Below the pieces are notes generated by a model. It worked only from the letters and a program-made list of their open reading frames with translations. It was not told the DNA's origin and did no database searches. Source: Streptomyces sp. JB150 (GTDB lineage Bacteria; Actinomycetota; Actinomycetes; Streptomycetales; Streptomycetaceae). From it: a stretch of 64,000 nt of DNA. This document shows, piece after piece, positions 27,562 to 36,953 of the stretch. Positions within the stretch are counted from its first letter, which is position 1. The number at the start of each line of letters is the position of its first letter. The DNA lies in NCBI RefSeq assembly GCF_011193355.1, contig NZ_CP049780.1, positions 4,939,703-5,003,702 of the forward strand, written 5' to 3'. The translations under genes were made by a program, and so were the position numbers.

Positions 27562-28434
27562 ATGAGTGACCTGCCCTCCCGTCGTCTGCTCCTGGTGCAC
27601 GCGCACCCGGACGACGAGTCGATCAACAACGGCGCCACCATGGCCCGGTACGCGGCCGAGGGTGCCCATGTGACCCTGGTCACCTGCACCCTCGGCGAGC
27701 GCGGCGAGGTCATCCCCCCGGCGCTCGCGCACCTGACCGGCGCCGCCCTCGGCGCGCACCGCCTCGGCGAGCTGACCGCCGCCATGGCCGAGCTGGGCGT
27801 CACCGACTTCCGCCGGCTCGGCGGCGACGGCCGCTACGCCGACTCCGGGATGATGGGCCTGCCCGACAACGACGACCCGGCCTGCTTCTGGCAGGCGGAC
27901 GTCGACGAGGCCGCCGGGCACCTCCTGGAGGTCATCCGGGAGGTGCGCCCCCAGGTCCTCGTCACCTATGACCCGCACGGCGGCTACGGCCACCCCGACC
28001 ACATCCAGGCCCACCGCGTCGCCATGCGCGCCGTCGAGCTGGCCGAGGAGGCCGGCTGCGCCCCCGCCAAGGTCTACTGGAACCGCGTCCCGCGCACCGC
28101 CGGCGAGGCCGCCTTCGCCCGCCTGCACCGGGAGCTGCCGGGCCTGTCCTTCACGAAGGCCGCCGCCCTCGACGACGTCCCCGGCGTCGTCGACGACGAG
28201 CGGATCACCACCGAGATCGACGGCGGTGACACCCGCGCCGCCGCCAAGGCCGCCGCGATGGCCGCGCACGCCACCCAGATCACGGTGGAGGGCGACTTCT
28301 TCGTCCTCTCCAACGACCTGGCGCAGCCCGTCCTGCCCACCGAGTACTACGAGTTGGTGCGGGGGGAACGGGCCGCGGGCGCGGGCCGGGAGACCGACCT
28401 GTTCGCCGGGATCGCCGCCGAGGAGGCGTCATGA
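27562..28434 (+). CDS. mshB: N-acetyl-1-D-myo-inositol-2-amino-2-deoxy-glucopyranoside deacetylase
   Basis: MshB removes the acetyl group from GlcNAc-inositol in the second phase of mycothiol synthesis, giving the substrate for MshC. The 290-residue protein has the LmbE/PIG-L metal site: HPDDE at residues 15-19 and GHPDH with His144 and His147. GERGEVIPP and [14 protein letters not shown] are typical of MshB and distinguish it from other family members such as Mca. ATG start with AGGGTGGGG upstream; the end overlaps the next gene (ATGA). Confidence 0.93.
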   Translation: MSDLPSRRLLLVHAHPDDESINNGATMARYAAEGAHVTLVTCTLGERGEVIPPALAHLTGAALGAHRLGELTAAMAELGVTDFRRLGGDGRYADSGMMGLPDNDDPACFWQADVDEAAGHLLEVIREVRPQVLVTYDPHGGYGHPDHIQAHRVAMRAVELAEEAGCAPAKVYWNRVPRTAGEAAFARLHRELPGLSFTKAAALDDVPGVVDDERITTEIDGGDTRAAAKAAAMAAHATQITVEGDFFVLSNDLAQPVLPTEYYELVRGERAAGAGRETDLFAGIAAEEAS

Positions 28435-28841
28435 CGGACCGGGGCTCCGCGCTGACCCAGCCCCTGACCCGCCCCTCCGCCGGGCGGATCGCCGCCTGGC
28501 TGGGGCTGTTCCTGCTCGGCGCCGTCGTCGGCGGCGCCGGCGCGCTGGTGCAGGGCGGCTGGTTCCCGGGCGGGCTGCTGCTCGCCCTCGCCGGCGCGGC
28601 CGGGGCGTTCCTGGGCGGCGCCCGCGCCACCGGCGGCCGGGGCGGGGCCGTCGCGCCCGCCGCGGGCTGGATGATCACCGTCGTGCTGCTCACCACCAGC
28701 CGTCCCGAGGGCGACTTCGTCTTCGCCGCGGGCGTCGGCTCGTATCTCTTCCTGCTCGGCGGCATGGCCGTGGCTGTGATCTGCGCCACCCTCGGCGTCG
28801 CGCGGCAACCCGGGAGCCCCGCCGTCCGACTTGGCAAGTGA
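28431..28841 (+). CDS. DUF6113-like small membrane protein
   Basis: A 136-residue protein with about four hydrophobic segments (for example [18 protein letters not shown] and [18 protein letters not shown]). The ATG overlaps the mshB stop by four bases, indicating translational coupling, and this pairing with mshB suggests a conserved actinobacterial arrangement. No catalytic motif is seen. The DUF assignment is from memory of the gene order. Confidence 0.75.
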   Translation: MTDRGSALTQPLTRPSAGRIAAWLGLFLLGAVVGGAGALVQGGWFPGGLLLALAGAAGAFLGGARATGGRGGAVAPAAGWMITVVLLTTSRPEGDFVFAAGVGSYLFLLGGMAVAVICATLGVARQPGSPAVRLGK

Positions 28842-29004
28842 CGTACCACTTCGCCGATCCGCGCACGTGCGAGTCCCGTGCGGGTTTCACCGGCGGCCAT
28901 GGGATAAGCGCCGGAAGCGGACAGTATGGTTGTGCGCGCCGCCGAGCCGCCCGAACAGAGTGAGGTCGTACCGCGGGCGGCGGAGCCAACCGGGAGAACC
29001 TGCC

Positions 29005-31179
29005 TTGAGTCGTGAAACTGACAGTCCGTCCTCCGGGCCCCACGGGCGCGGCGGAGCCGCATACCCCTCGGGCACGCCGCCGTACGGTACCCCCACGGCT
29101 TCCGACGGCGGTACGCAAGAAGGGCGTTCGGCCGCGCGGCCGGAGGAACGCAAGACCGAGACCACGCTGACGACGCGGATCCGGATCAACATCCCCGGAT
29201 CACGGCCCATCCCGCCGGTCGTCGTGCGCAAGCCCGTCGGGGACGCCGAGTCCGCCGACGGCCCCGAGGCCGAGGCCCCGGCGCCGGGCGCCGCCACGAC
29301 CACGGGCACCGTCGAACCGCCCGCCCCCGCCGAACCCGCGGCGCAGGCCGAGGAGAAGACGAGCGACTGGTTCGCGCCCCGCAAGTCCCCGGCCCCCAAG
29401 GGCGCGCAGAGCGGCGGCTCCGGCAACGCCCCGGGCGCGCCCGCCGGTTCGGGCGCCGCGGCGCCCGCGTCCGGCGCGGGCTCCCGCGGGTCCGGCGCGG
29501 CGCCCTCCGGCGGCGCCCGCCCGGCGGGCGGTCCCGGCCGCCCCGGCGGTGTCGTCGGCGCGGTGAACCTGCCCGGCGGCGGCCGGCCCGGCACCGGCGG
29601 CTCCGGGCTGCCCGGCGCCACCGGCGGCCCGGTCGCGCCCGGCCACGGCGGCGGCACCGGCTCCTTCGACGTCACCGAGGCCCTCGCGGCGGGCCCGCTC
29701 GGCAACGGCGGCCGCGCCACCGAACCGCGCCGCGACGATGTGCCGTACGGCCCGGAGAACGAGCGGGACGGCCGGCCGTCCACGTCCGCGCCCGGCGGAC
29801 ACAACGGCCGGAACGGACAGAACCCGCAGGCCGGTTACGCCGGCTACGGCGGCGGCCCGGCCGGCCCCACCGGCGGCCCGGTCACCGGCGACGGCCCGCT
29901 GGCCCCGCCCGCAGCCCCGGGCGCCCCCGCCGGCCCCGGCACCGCGCCCACGGGCGCCCCCGCCGGCCCCGGTACCGCGCCCACGGGCGCCCCCCTCCCC
30001 GGCGGCGGCCTCAGCGACGACACCGCCGTCCTCACCCCGCAGAAGCAGGTCCCCGAGCCCCCGCCCGGCGCCGGCTTCCGCACCCCGCCGCACGACAACG
30101 TCTCCGGGCACACGGTGACCAGCGGCATCCCGGTCGTCCCGGACCCCGACCGCGACGCCGGGTTCCCCCCGGCCGGCCCCGCCGCCCCGGCGGCGCCCGC
30201 CCAGCAGAGCGCCCCGGCAGCCGCGCCCCGCAAGAAGAAGGGCCGCAGCAAGCTGGTGCTGCTCGGCGGCGGCGTGATCGCGCTCGCCGGTGTCGCCTAC
30301 GGCGCCGGCCTGCTGATGAACCACTCCGACGTGCCCAAGGGCACCACCGTGCTCGGCGTGGACATCGGCGGCGGCACCCGCGACGACGCCGTCAAGAAGC
30401 TCGACGAGGCCCTGGGCGACCGCGTCGACGACCCGATCAAGCTGACCGTCGGCGGGGACCCGGTCACCCTCCGGCCGGACCAGGCGGGCTTGTCCCTCGA
30501 CACCCAGTCCACCGTCCGCGAGGCCGCGGCCAGCGACTACAACCCGGTTTCCGTGATCGGCTCGCTCTTCGGCGAGCAGCGGGTCGTCGAGCCCGTCATG
30601 CCGGTCGACGAGGAGAAGCTGCACGCCGCCCTGGAGAAGGCGGCGGGCGGCGCGGGCACCGCGAGCGACGGCACCATCAGGTTCGTCTCCGGCAAGGCCG
30701 TCCCGGTCTACGGCAAGCCGGGCAAGGGCGTGGACGTCGACGGCGCCACCGACGCGGTCGCCGCCGCCTACCGCGCCCAGGTGGAGACCGGCACCGCCGA
30801 GACGGTCGCCCTGCCGACCACCACCCGGCAGCCGACGGTCTCCGACGCCGAGGTCGACCGAATGATGAAGGAGTTCGCGCAGCCCGCGATGTCCGGCTTC
30901 GTCACGGTCCGCACGGACGCGGCGCACTCGATCAAGTTCAGCCCGGAGAACTCCCTCTGGCGCTTCCTGCGGGTCAAGGCCGTCGACGGCAAGCTGGTCG
31001 ACAGCCCCGACCTCGCCGCCCTGGAGAAGCTGTACGGCAGCACCTTCGACGGCGTCCTCATCACCCGCGCCACCGGCGAGAAGACCCCGGTGACCCCGCA
31101 GGACGTCTACGGCGCCCTGCGCACGGCCCTGATGAGCGAGACGAACAGGACCGCGGTGATCGAAACGAACCCGAACTGA
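29005..31179 (+). CDS. Large single-span membrane protein with disordered N-terminus and peptidoglycan-binding-like C-domain
   Basis: A 724-residue protein. The TTG start is chosen because GGGAG lies eight bases upstream and the frame beyond it crosses a promoter-like region. Residues 1 to about 410 are Gly/Pro/Ala-rich low complexity, including tandem AGPGTAPTGAP units. A basic KKKGRSK run and one membrane helix (LVLLGGGVIALAGVAYGAG) follow, then an external region starting PKGTTVLGVDIGGGTRDDA that resembles the PG_binding_4/VanW-associated repeats. Role unknown; an envelope function is inferred from topology. A terminator follows. Confidence 0.75.
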   Translation: MSRETDSPSSGPHGRGGAAYPSGTPPYGTPTASDGGTQEGRSAARPEERKTETTLTTRIRINIPGSRPIPPVVVRKPVGDAESADGPEAEAPAPGAATTTGTVEPPAPAEPAAQAEEKTSDWFAPRKSPAPKGAQSGGSGNAPGAPAGSGAAAPASGAGSRGSGAAPSGGARPAGGPGRPGGVVGAVNLPGGGRPGTGGSGLPGATGGPVAPGHGGGTGSFDVTEALAAGPLGNGGRATEPRRDDVPYGPENERDGRPSTSAPGGHNGRNGQNPQAGYAGYGGGPAGPTGGPVTGDGPLAPPAAPGAPAGPGTAPTGAPAGPGTAPTGAPLPGGGLSDDTAVLTPQKQVPEPPPGAGFRTPPHDNVSGHTVTSGIPVVPDPDRDAGFPPAGPAAPAAPAQQSAPAAAPRKKKGRSKLVLLGGGVIALAGVAYGAGLLMNHSDVPKGTTVLGVDIGGGTRDDAVKKLDEALGDRVDDPIKLTVGGDPVTLRPDQAGLSLDTQSTVREAAASDYNPVSVIGSLFGEQRVVEPVMPVDEEKLHAALEKAAGGAGTASDGTIRFVSGKAVPVYGKPGKGVDVDGATDAVAAAYRAQVETGTAETVALPTTTRQPTVSDAEVDRMMKEFAQPAMSGFVTVRTDAAHSIKFSPENSLWRFLRVKAVDGKLVDSPDLAALEKLYGSTFDGVLITRATGEKTPVTPQDVYGALRTALMSETNRTAVIETNPN

Positions 31180-31192
31180 CGAACCGGAACGA

Positions 31193-31220
31193 GGGGCACC
31201 CCGCACACCCGGGGTGCCCC
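31193..31220 (+). terminator. Terminator after the large membrane protein gene
   Basis: GGGGCACCCC (31193-31202) pairs perfectly with GGGGTGCCCC (31211-31220) across an 8-base loop, just after the stop at 31179. Confidence 0.8.
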
Positions 31221-31282
31221 CGGCCCGGTCGACCGCGACGCCCCCGCACCCGCGATCGAACAGCACCCCGCACGGCGAAGCG

Positions 31283-31463
31283 CTAGGGGGTGTCCGCAAA
31301 GTCGCGCCTGTCTCGCGACGCCTGGCACGCCCTCTCGCCGCACCGGGCGAACACCCGAGTACGACCAGTACGCGGGCGTCCGCCCGGCACGCCGAGAGCA
31401 CGCACCAGACGCCGCGAGACCCGCCTTCCGGGCGGACGACGCGACTTTGCGGACACCCCCTAG
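31283..31463. mobile_element. 181-bp MITE-like hairpin element with CTAG ends
   Basis: Perfect 23-bp terminal inverted repeats, CTAGGGGGTGTCCGCAAAGT plus CGC, lie at 31283-31305 and 31441-31463. The arms stay complementary at roughly three quarters of positions almost to the centre, so a transcript would fold into one long hairpin; one arm has a small extra hairpin near 31420-31435. No coding capacity. TA in CTAG at both ends suggests TA target duplication as in IS630/mariner-type elements. The right CTAG provides the stop codon of the minus-strand gene ending at 31460. Confidence 0.85.
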
Positions 31464-32323
31464 TTCAACAACGCCCGGGCCGCCCGCGCCTCCCCCAGCA
31501 CCCGCTCCCCGGCGGCGGCGTCCACCGCGGCGACGACATCCGCGTACGCCTCCAGCTCCCGCGCCCCCGCCGCGAACTCGCCCCGCTGCACCAGCAGCCG
31601 CGCCCGCTCGTACCGCAGCCGCGCCGGATGCGCCGGCAGCAGCAGCGACAGGTCGACCGCCCACAGCGACACATCCGACCGCTCCGGCCGGGCCGCGGCC
31701 CACGCCCGGATGTTGTTCAGGACGCGCAGCACGACTTCGCCCGTCGGCGCGGGCGACAGCGCCGAGGGATCGAGCGGCGCTCCCGTGGCGCCGACCACCA
31801 GCAGCTCCGCGTCCATCCCGGCCAGCACCCGCCCGCCGTCGAACGGGTCCGCCAGCACCCGTTCCCCGGCGGAGCCGAAGCCCACGACGAAGTGGCCGGG
31901 CAGCGCGACGCCGTACACCGGCGCCCCCGCCCGCCGCGCGACCTCCATCCACACCACGGACAGCAGGATCGGCAGCCCCCGGCGCCGCCGCAGCACCTCG
32001 TGCAGCAGCGACGACTCCAGCCGCCGGTAGTCGCCGGGCGTGCCGTGGAAGCCCAGCCGCTCGCCCAGCAGCTCCCGGGTCGCCTCGGCCCACTCGCGCG
32101 GCCCGCCGGGCCGGTACGGCAGCAGCCCGGCCAGCCGGTCCAGCTCCATCTGGGCGCCGACGATGCCCGGTTCGTCCAGCGCGGCGTCCCCGGCGGCGGC
32201 CACCAGCAGGCACAGCAGCGACAGGTCGGGCCGCTCGGCGCGCGCCTCGTCGGCGAAGCGCCGCCGCAGCTCGGCGGCCCGCTCGGGCGGCGGCGGGAAG
32301 GGAGGACGCAGCACGGCAGGCAC
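31460..32323 (-). CDS. SirB1/transglutaminase-like family protein
   Basis: A 287-residue protein, taken to start at the GTG at 32323, four bases after the GNAT gene stop (32328). It has the SirB1-N (transglutaminase-like) features YRRLESSLLHEVLRRRRGLP, ILLSVVWMEVARRAG, GVALPGHFVVGF and LADPFDGG, followed by a helical TPR-like C-terminus (LSLLLPAHPARLRYERARLL). The usual Cys of active transglutaminases is not evident, so enzymatic activity is doubtful. Its TAG stop lies in the CTAG at the end of the hairpin element. It is probably co-transcribed with the GNAT gene. Confidence 0.82.
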   Translation of the reverse strand: MPAVLRPPFPPPPERAAELRRRFADEARAERPDLSLLCLLVAAAGDAALDEPGIVGAQMELDRLAGLLPYRPGGPREWAEATRELLGERLGFHGTPGDYRRLESSLLHEVLRRRRGLPILLSVVWMEVARRAGAPVYGVALPGHFVVGFGSAGERVLADPFDGGRVLAGMDAELLVVGATGAPLDPSALSPAPTGEVVLRVLNNIRAWAAARPERSDVSLWAVDLSLLLPAHPARLRYERARLLVQRGEFAAGARELEAYADVVAAVDAAAGERVLGEARAARALLN

Positions 32324-32327
32324 CCCC

Positions 32328-33407
32328 TCAGCCTCGCCCGGCGCCGGACGCGCCCCGCGCCTCCGGCTCCCGGTAGTGGTGGTACGCGTGGTGCGGGGCG
32401 AAGCCCAGATCGCCGTACAGCGCCCGCGCGCCCGCGTTGTCCGTCTCGACCTGGAGCCAGCCGGCGGAGGCCCCCTCCTCCAGGGCACGCCCGGCGAGCG
32501 CGGCCATCACCGCGGTGGCCAGCCCTTGCCGGCGCCGCGCCGGATCGACCTCGACGGCGGCGAACCCGGCCCACCGCCCGTCGACCACCAGCCGCCCGAT
32601 CGCGGCGGGCGGCGCCCCCGCGGCCACACCCGCGCTCTCGCCCGGCACGGTCGCGAACCACACCGACGGTCCGCCGGCCAGCACCCGCAGCGCCACCTCG
32701 CTCAGCCCCTTGCGCCGGTAGCGGGCCAGCCACGCCTCGTCGGCCTCCCGGGACAGCCGCACCTGCACGGCCGGCTCCCGGTCGGCGAGCGGCGCGAGGG
32801 AGCCCGTCCACAGCTCGGCGGTCACCTCGCGCACCCACCCGCGCTCGCTCAGCGCGGCGCACAGCGCCTCCTGGGTCCCCTCGGCCCCGGTGGCGGCCTG
32901 GACGTAGGCGGGCAGGCCCCGCGCGCCGTACCAGCGCCGTACGGCGCTCAGCGCGTCGTCCAGCGCCATCCCCGGGTCGCCCAGCGCCAGCGCCGAGTTG
33001 GCCCGCCGGGTGAAGCCGCCGGCGGCCCGCAGCTCCCACTCGCCGAGCGCCTCGCTCTCCAGCGGCCGCCACGCCCGCGCGGCGACCCGCGCCAGCTCGG
33101 GGAAGGAGGCGGCGGGACCCCGGCGGCGCGCCGGTGCGGCGGGCACGACCTTGCCCGCCACCAGCGAGGATTCCGGGATGCGGACGACTTCGCCGTCCCG
33201 CCGTGTGATCACCAGCACACCCGCGTCCCAGGATGTGAGAACGCCGACCGTGTCGGTGAATTTCCCGTCCGTCACCGCGCTGGGACTAGTGTTGCTCCAG
33301 CGCCGTACGGAGACGCGTTTGCCCACGTCAGCAGCGGTGATACGGACCTCAAGGCGCCCTGCCGCAGAGATTTCCACAGGTCGGTTCACCCCTCCTGTTC
33401 GGATCAT
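32328..33407 (-). CDS. GNAT family N-acetyltransferase
   Basis: A protein of 359 residues. The N-terminal 100 residues include a small beta-rich region (RLEVRITAADVGKRVSVRRW), and the C-terminal part carries the acetyl-CoA site RRRQGLATAVMAALAGRAL and the GNAT ending WLQVETDNAGARALYGDLGF. The substrate is unknown. ATG at 33407 is used; a TTG (33413) and a downstream GTG directly behind AGGAGG are alternatives. It heads a two-gene unit with the SirB1-like gene and diverges from the ferredoxin gene. Confidence 0.85.
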   Translation of the reverse strand: MIRTGGVNRPVEISAAGRLEVRITAADVGKRVSVRRWSNTSPSAVTDGKFTDTVGVLTSWDAGVLVITRRDGEVVRIPESSLVAGKVVPAAPARRRGPAASFPELARVAARAWRPLESEALGEWELRAAGGFTRRANSALALGDPGMALDDALSAVRRWYGARGLPAYVQAATGAEGTQEALCAALSERGWVREVTAELWTGSLAPLADREPAVQVRLSREADEAWLARYRRKGLSEVALRVLAGGPSVWFATVPGESAGVAAGAPPAAIGRLVVDGRWAGFAAVEVDPARRRQGLATAVMAALAGRALEEGASAGWLQVETDNAGARALYGDLGFAPHHAYHHYREPEARGASGAGRG

Positions 33408-33517
33408 GCCCAAGAACGGAGATACTAGGTGCGGGCATCGACGACGCCGCGCTCCCGCGCGCCAGGCGGCGGAGCCTGAGGAGGCCCGCCAGCGCCCTAT
33501 CGAGGAGGAACGACAGC

Positions 33518-33838
33518 GTGACCTACGTCATCGCGCAGCCTTGTGTCGACGTCAAGGACAAGGCGTGCATCGAGGAGTGCCCGGTCGACTGCATCTACGA
33601 GGGCCAGCGGTCCTTGTACATCCACCCGGACGAATGCGTCGACTGCGGTGCCTGTGAGCCGGTCTGCCCGGTGGAGGCCATCTTCTACGAGGACGACGTG
33701 CCGGAGGAGTGGAAGGACTACTACAAGGCGAACGTCGAGTTCTTCGACGAGCTGGGTTCGCCCGGCGGCGCCAGCAAGCTCGGCCTGATCGAGCGCGACC
33801 ACCCGTTCGTCGCCGGTCTGCCGCCGCAGGGCGAGTAA
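33518..33838 (+). CDS. fdxA: Seven-iron ferredoxin
   Basis: A 106-residue FdxA-type ferredoxin with cysteines at 9, 17, 21, 25, 40, 43, 46 and 50, the pattern of proteins with one [3Fe-4S] and one [4Fe-4S] cluster. It is a soluble cytoplasmic electron carrier. The GTG start has a strong GAGGAGG upstream. It lies before dapC on the same strand with a 122-bp gap, as in other actinobacteria. Confidence 0.94.
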   Translation: MTYVIAQPCVDVKDKACIEECPVDCIYEGQRSLYIHPDECVDCGACEPVCPVEAIFYEDDVPEEWKDYYKANVEFFDELGSPGGASKLGLIERDHPFVAGLPPQGE

Positions 33839-33960
33839 CACCCGCGTCCGCGTCCAGCGGCCCGCCATCCGCGCCGCCTCGGTCCCGTACGGTCTGATCG
33901 CCCCTGATCGCCGCACGGGACCGAGGCGTTTGCCGTATCGAAGAGAGTGAGCGAGAAACC

Positions 33961-35058
33961 GTGTCCGCAGTCTCCGACCGTCTTCCCACCTTCCCCTGGG
34001 ACAAGCTCGCGCCCTACAAGAAGACGGCCGCCGCGCACCCGGACGGCATCGTCGACCTGTCCGTGGGCACGCCGGTCGACCCGGTGCCCGAGCTGATCCA
34101 GAAGGCGCTGGTCGCCGCGGCGGACACGCCGGGCTACCCGACGGTGTGGGGCACGCCGGAGCTGCGGGACGCGATCACCGGCTGGCTGGAGCGCCGCCTG
34201 GGCGCCCGCGGGGTCACCCACCACCATGTGCTGCCGGTGGTCGGCTCCAAGGAACTCGTCGCCTGGCTCCCCACCCAGCTGGGCCTCGGCCCCGGCGACC
34301 GGGTCGCCTACCCGCGCCTGGCCTACCCGACCTACGAGGTCGGCGCCCGCCTCGCGCGCGCCGGGTACGAGGTGTACGACGACCCGACCGGGCTGGACCC
34401 GGCGGGCCTGAGGCTGCTGTGGCTGAACTCGCCGTCCAACCCGACCGGCAAGGTGCTGCCGAAGGAGGAGCTGACCCGGATCGTCGCCTGGGCCCGCGAG
34501 CACGGCGTGCTGCTCGTCTCCGACGAGTGCTACCTCGAACTGGGCTGGGAGGCCGACCCGGTCTCGGTGCTGCACCCGGACGTCAACGGCGGCTCGTACG
34601 ACGGCATCGTGGCCGTCCACTCCCTCTCCAAGCGCTCCAACCTGGCGGGCTACCGCGCGGCCTTCGCCGCCGGCGACCCGGCCGTCCTGGGCCCGCTGCT
34701 GGAGATCCGCAAGCACGGCGGCATGATGACCTCCGCGCCGACCCAGGCGGCCGTCGTGGCCGCCCTCGGCGACGACGAGCACGTGCGCGTGCAGCGCGAG
34801 CGCTACGCCGCCCGCCGCACCGCCCTGCGCGAGGCCCTGCTGGGTCACGGCTTCCGCATCGAGCACAGCGAGGCCGGCCTCTACCTGTGGGCCACCCGCG
34901 ACGAGTCCTGCTGGGACACCGTGGCGCACCTCGCCGAGCGGGGCGTCCTGGTCGCGCCGGGCGACTTCTACGGCCCGGCGGGCGACCGCTTCGTCCGCGT
35001 GGCCGTGACCGCCACGGACGAGCGGGTGCGCGCGGCGGTGGAGCGGCTGGCGCGCTAG
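33961..35058 (+). CDS. dapC: Succinyldiaminopimelate transaminase
   Basis: A 365-residue class I/II PLP-dependent aminotransferase. Motifs are LSVGTPVDPVP, the NSPSNPTGKV substrate loop, SDECYLELGWE and SLSKRSNLAGYR with the PLP lysine in SLSKRS. The gene order ferredoxin-aminotransferase, and dapE nearby, identify it as actinobacterial DapC, acting in the succinylase branch of lysine/meso-diaminopimelate synthesis. GTG start. A perfect terminator follows. Confidence 0.9.
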   Translation: MSAVSDRLPTFPWDKLAPYKKTAAAHPDGIVDLSVGTPVDPVPELIQKALVAAADTPGYPTVWGTPELRDAITGWLERRLGARGVTHHHVLPVVGSKELVAWLPTQLGLGPGDRVAYPRLAYPTYEVGARLARAGYEVYDDPTGLDPAGLRLLWLNSPSNPTGKVLPKEELTRIVAWAREHGVLLVSDECYLELGWEADPVSVLHPDVNGGSYDGIVAVHSLSKRSNLAGYRAAFAAGDPAVLGPLLEIRKHGGMMTSAPTQAAVVAALGDDEHVRVQRERYAARRTALREALLGHGFRIEHSEAGLYLWATRDESCWDTVAHLAERGVLVAPGDFYGPAGDRFVRVAVTATDERVRAAVERLAR

Positions 35059-35088
35059 CCGGCCGGTCTCTTCCGGGAGGACGACGAA

Positions 35089-35117
35089 GGGGTCCGGGGA
35101 GTGCCTCCCCGGACCCC
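35089..35117. terminator. Convergent terminator after dapC
   Basis: A perfect 12-bp stem, GGGGTCCGGGGA (35089-35100) with TCCCCGGACCCC (35106-35117), has a 5-base loop. It serves dapC and the minus-strand gene ending at 35140. Confidence 0.88.
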
Positions 35118-35139
35118 ATCGCGCCGTGCCGGCCCGGCG

Positions 35140-35577
35140 TCAGCCGAGCGGGAGGCCCTTGGCCGGCAGCTGCTGCGTCGGCAGCCCGCCGCCCTTGGTG
35201 AGCGAGTCGGTGGGCAGCCCGCCCTTGGTGGCGGTCTTCGCGGTCTCGCCGACGATGTCCCCGGCGGAACCGGCCACCGCCCCGGCGGCCTTCTGCGCGG
35301 CCGGCGTCGCCTTCTTCGCGGCCTTGCCGGTGGTCTTGCCGGACTGCTTGACCGCCTTGCCGCCGGTCTCGCCCGCGAGGTCGGTGACCTGGGTGGCGGC
35401 GCCGTCGACGGTGGTGCCGACGCTCGCGGCGTCCACGGCGGACAGCCCGCCGAGGTTCTGCGCGGCCGACAGGTCGGGAGCCGCGTTGGCGGAGCCGGTC
35501 GCACCGACCACGGAGGCCGCTCCCGCTGCGGTGAGCAGCGCGGCACGGGCGATCCGGCGGGTCAGGGGGAGGGACAT
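35140..35577 (-). CDS. Small secreted Ala/Thr/Lys-rich protein
   Basis: A 145-residue protein with a signal peptide (MSLPLTRRIARAALLTAAGA, cleavage near ANAAPD) and a low-complexity Ala/Gly/Thr/Lys body with repeats such as KTTGKAAKKATPAAQKAAG and GLPTDSLTKGGGLPTQQLP. No domain is recognised. Similar proteins are common in Streptomyces and sometimes mislabelled ATP-binding; no nucleotide site is visible here. ATG start with GAAGGAGCAAC upstream. Confidence 0.72.
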   Translation of the reverse strand: MSLPLTRRIARAALLTAAGAASVVGATGSANAAPDLSAAQNLGGLSAVDAASVGTTVDGAATQVTDLAGETGGKAVKQSGKTTGKAAKKATPAAQKAAGAVAGSAGDIVGETAKTATKGGLPTDSLTKGGGLPTQQLPAKGLPLG

Positions 35578-35857
35578 GTTGCTCCTTCGACGGGATGGAA
35601 CGTGAAAGGACGTGCGCCGTTACTACCGCTCGACCCCCCGCCGAGGTTGCGCACGCCGAACGTAAAGAGTTGGCAATGCGTCGCATTATCGGCTGTGGAT
35701 AAAAAGGGACAAAGGGCTGCCGGTCCGAAAGTCTGCGGAATCCTTACAGCCCTTTGTGCCCAAGGGATTCAGCGGTTGCCGGGGTGACCGGGCGAAAACC
35801 CGCGCACACCGCCGGGCGCGCGGTGCCGGTATTGATCCGTGCGGGTGAGCGTCCGCA

Positions 35858-36826
35858 CTACTGCGCGGTGCGGATCCGCACCGCGTCGGCGCCCTCGCCG
35901 TTCTTCCCGCCGGCCGCGTCCCCGGCCGTACGCCACGTGCTGCCGGTGGTGCCGGCCACCCACTCGCGGCCCGCGTACGAGACCCGCTCGATGTGCAGCG
36001 CGGAGGCGTTGGCCACCGCCCAGTGCGCCAGCTGCCAGCCGCGCTCCCGGGCCGCCCGCCCGTCCCCGGAGCCCTGCTCGACCGGCACGGTCACGGTCCG
36101 CCCGCTGGTCTCGGCGGTCACGGCCGGCCGCGGGGCCGCCGCGTCCCCGTTCACCTCGGCGCCGGTCTGCTGCATGGCGTCCTGCCCGAAGTCCCGCACC
36201 AGTGCCGAGCGCACCGCGTCCGGCCCGGTGGCCCGGGTGGCGGCGGGCCGCCCCTCACAGGTCAGGGTGGCCTCGGCGCGGCCGGTGAGGGCGGCGGCGA
36301 GCAGCGTGGCGTCCGGCTCGTGCTTGGCGTACGCCTGCGGGAAGCCGCTGCGCTGCACCCGCTGGGCGGCCACGGTGAGCGGCAGCCGGGTGTAGCCGGG
36401 CACCTCGACCAGGTGGTCGTAGAACATGCCCGCCGAGTAGATGGGGTCCATGATCTGCCGCTCGGTGCCCCAGCCCTGCGAGGGCCGCTGCTGGAACAGG
36501 CCGAGCGAGTCGCGGTCGCCGTGGTCGATGTTGCGCAGCGCGGACTCCTGCAGCGCCGTGGCCAGCGCGATCGTCACCGCCCGCTCGGGCAGCCCGCGCG
36601 CGGTGCCCACGGCCGTGATCGTCGCGGCGTTCACCGCCTGCTCCGGCGAGAACTCGTAGGTCGCCCCGTCGCCCTTGCCGGAGACGACCTTGCAGCCCGG
36701 ACCGCCTGCCCCGCCGGTGATGTACTGCACCGCGAGGTACCCCGCGACCGCGAGCAGGACCACGAAGGCCGCCCCGCAACGGAGGAGACGGCCGCGACGC
36801 TTGGGAGAAGGGGACGGCTCTGGCAC
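35858..36826 (-). CDS. Membrane-anchored lytic-transglycosylase-like protein
   Basis: A 322-residue protein with a basic N-terminus (PEPSPSPKRRGRLLRC), one membrane helix (GAAFVVLLAVAGYLAVQY) and an external domain. ALQESALRNIDHGDRDSLGLFQQRPSQGWG has the layout of goose-lysozyme/SLT-type glycosidases, with Glu in LQES as a possible catalytic acid, followed by PIYSAGMFYDHL. The GTG at 36826 is selected because the frame further upstream is open only by GC bias. Family-level function, peptidoglycan cleavage or binding, is inferred. It diverges from dapE. Confidence 0.7.
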   Translation of the reverse strand: MPEPSPSPKRRGRLLRCGAAFVVLLAVAGYLAVQYITGGAGGPGCKVVSGKGDGATYEFSPEQAVNAATITAVGTARGLPERAVTIALATALQESALRNIDHGDRDSLGLFQQRPSQGWGTERQIMDPIYSAGMFYDHLVEVPGYTRLPLTVAAQRVQRSGFPQAYAKHEPDATLLAAALTGRAEATLTCEGRPAATRATGPDAVRSALVRDFGQDAMQQTGAEVNGDAAAPRPAVTAETSGRTVTVPVEQGSGDGRAARERGWQLAHWAVANASALHIERVSYAGREWVAGTTGSTWRTAGDAAGGKNGEGADAVRIRTAQ

Positions 36827-36953
36827 GCGTACAAGGTACTGGAGCCCGCGGGACGGCAAGCGCCGGGTGGGCCCGGTGCCGCGCAGGTCACGTCCCCGGC
36901 CGGGGACCGGCGGCACGGCCGGCGGGCGCGGTACGGGCGTTAGGGTCGAGGGC

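Noticed and set aside
35694..35702. TTATCCACA on the minus strand, a perfect DnaA-box match
   Set aside because: It is single, in an ordinary promoter region with no box cluster or replication genes, so it is not evidence of an origin.
35675..35757. Palindrome AATGCG-T-CGCATT and an 11-bp hairpin ACAAAGGGCTG upstream of the small secreted protein gene
   Set aside because: Both are real but the hairpin loop is 27 bases and neither fits a known riboswitch or operator; too weak to call a regulatory element.
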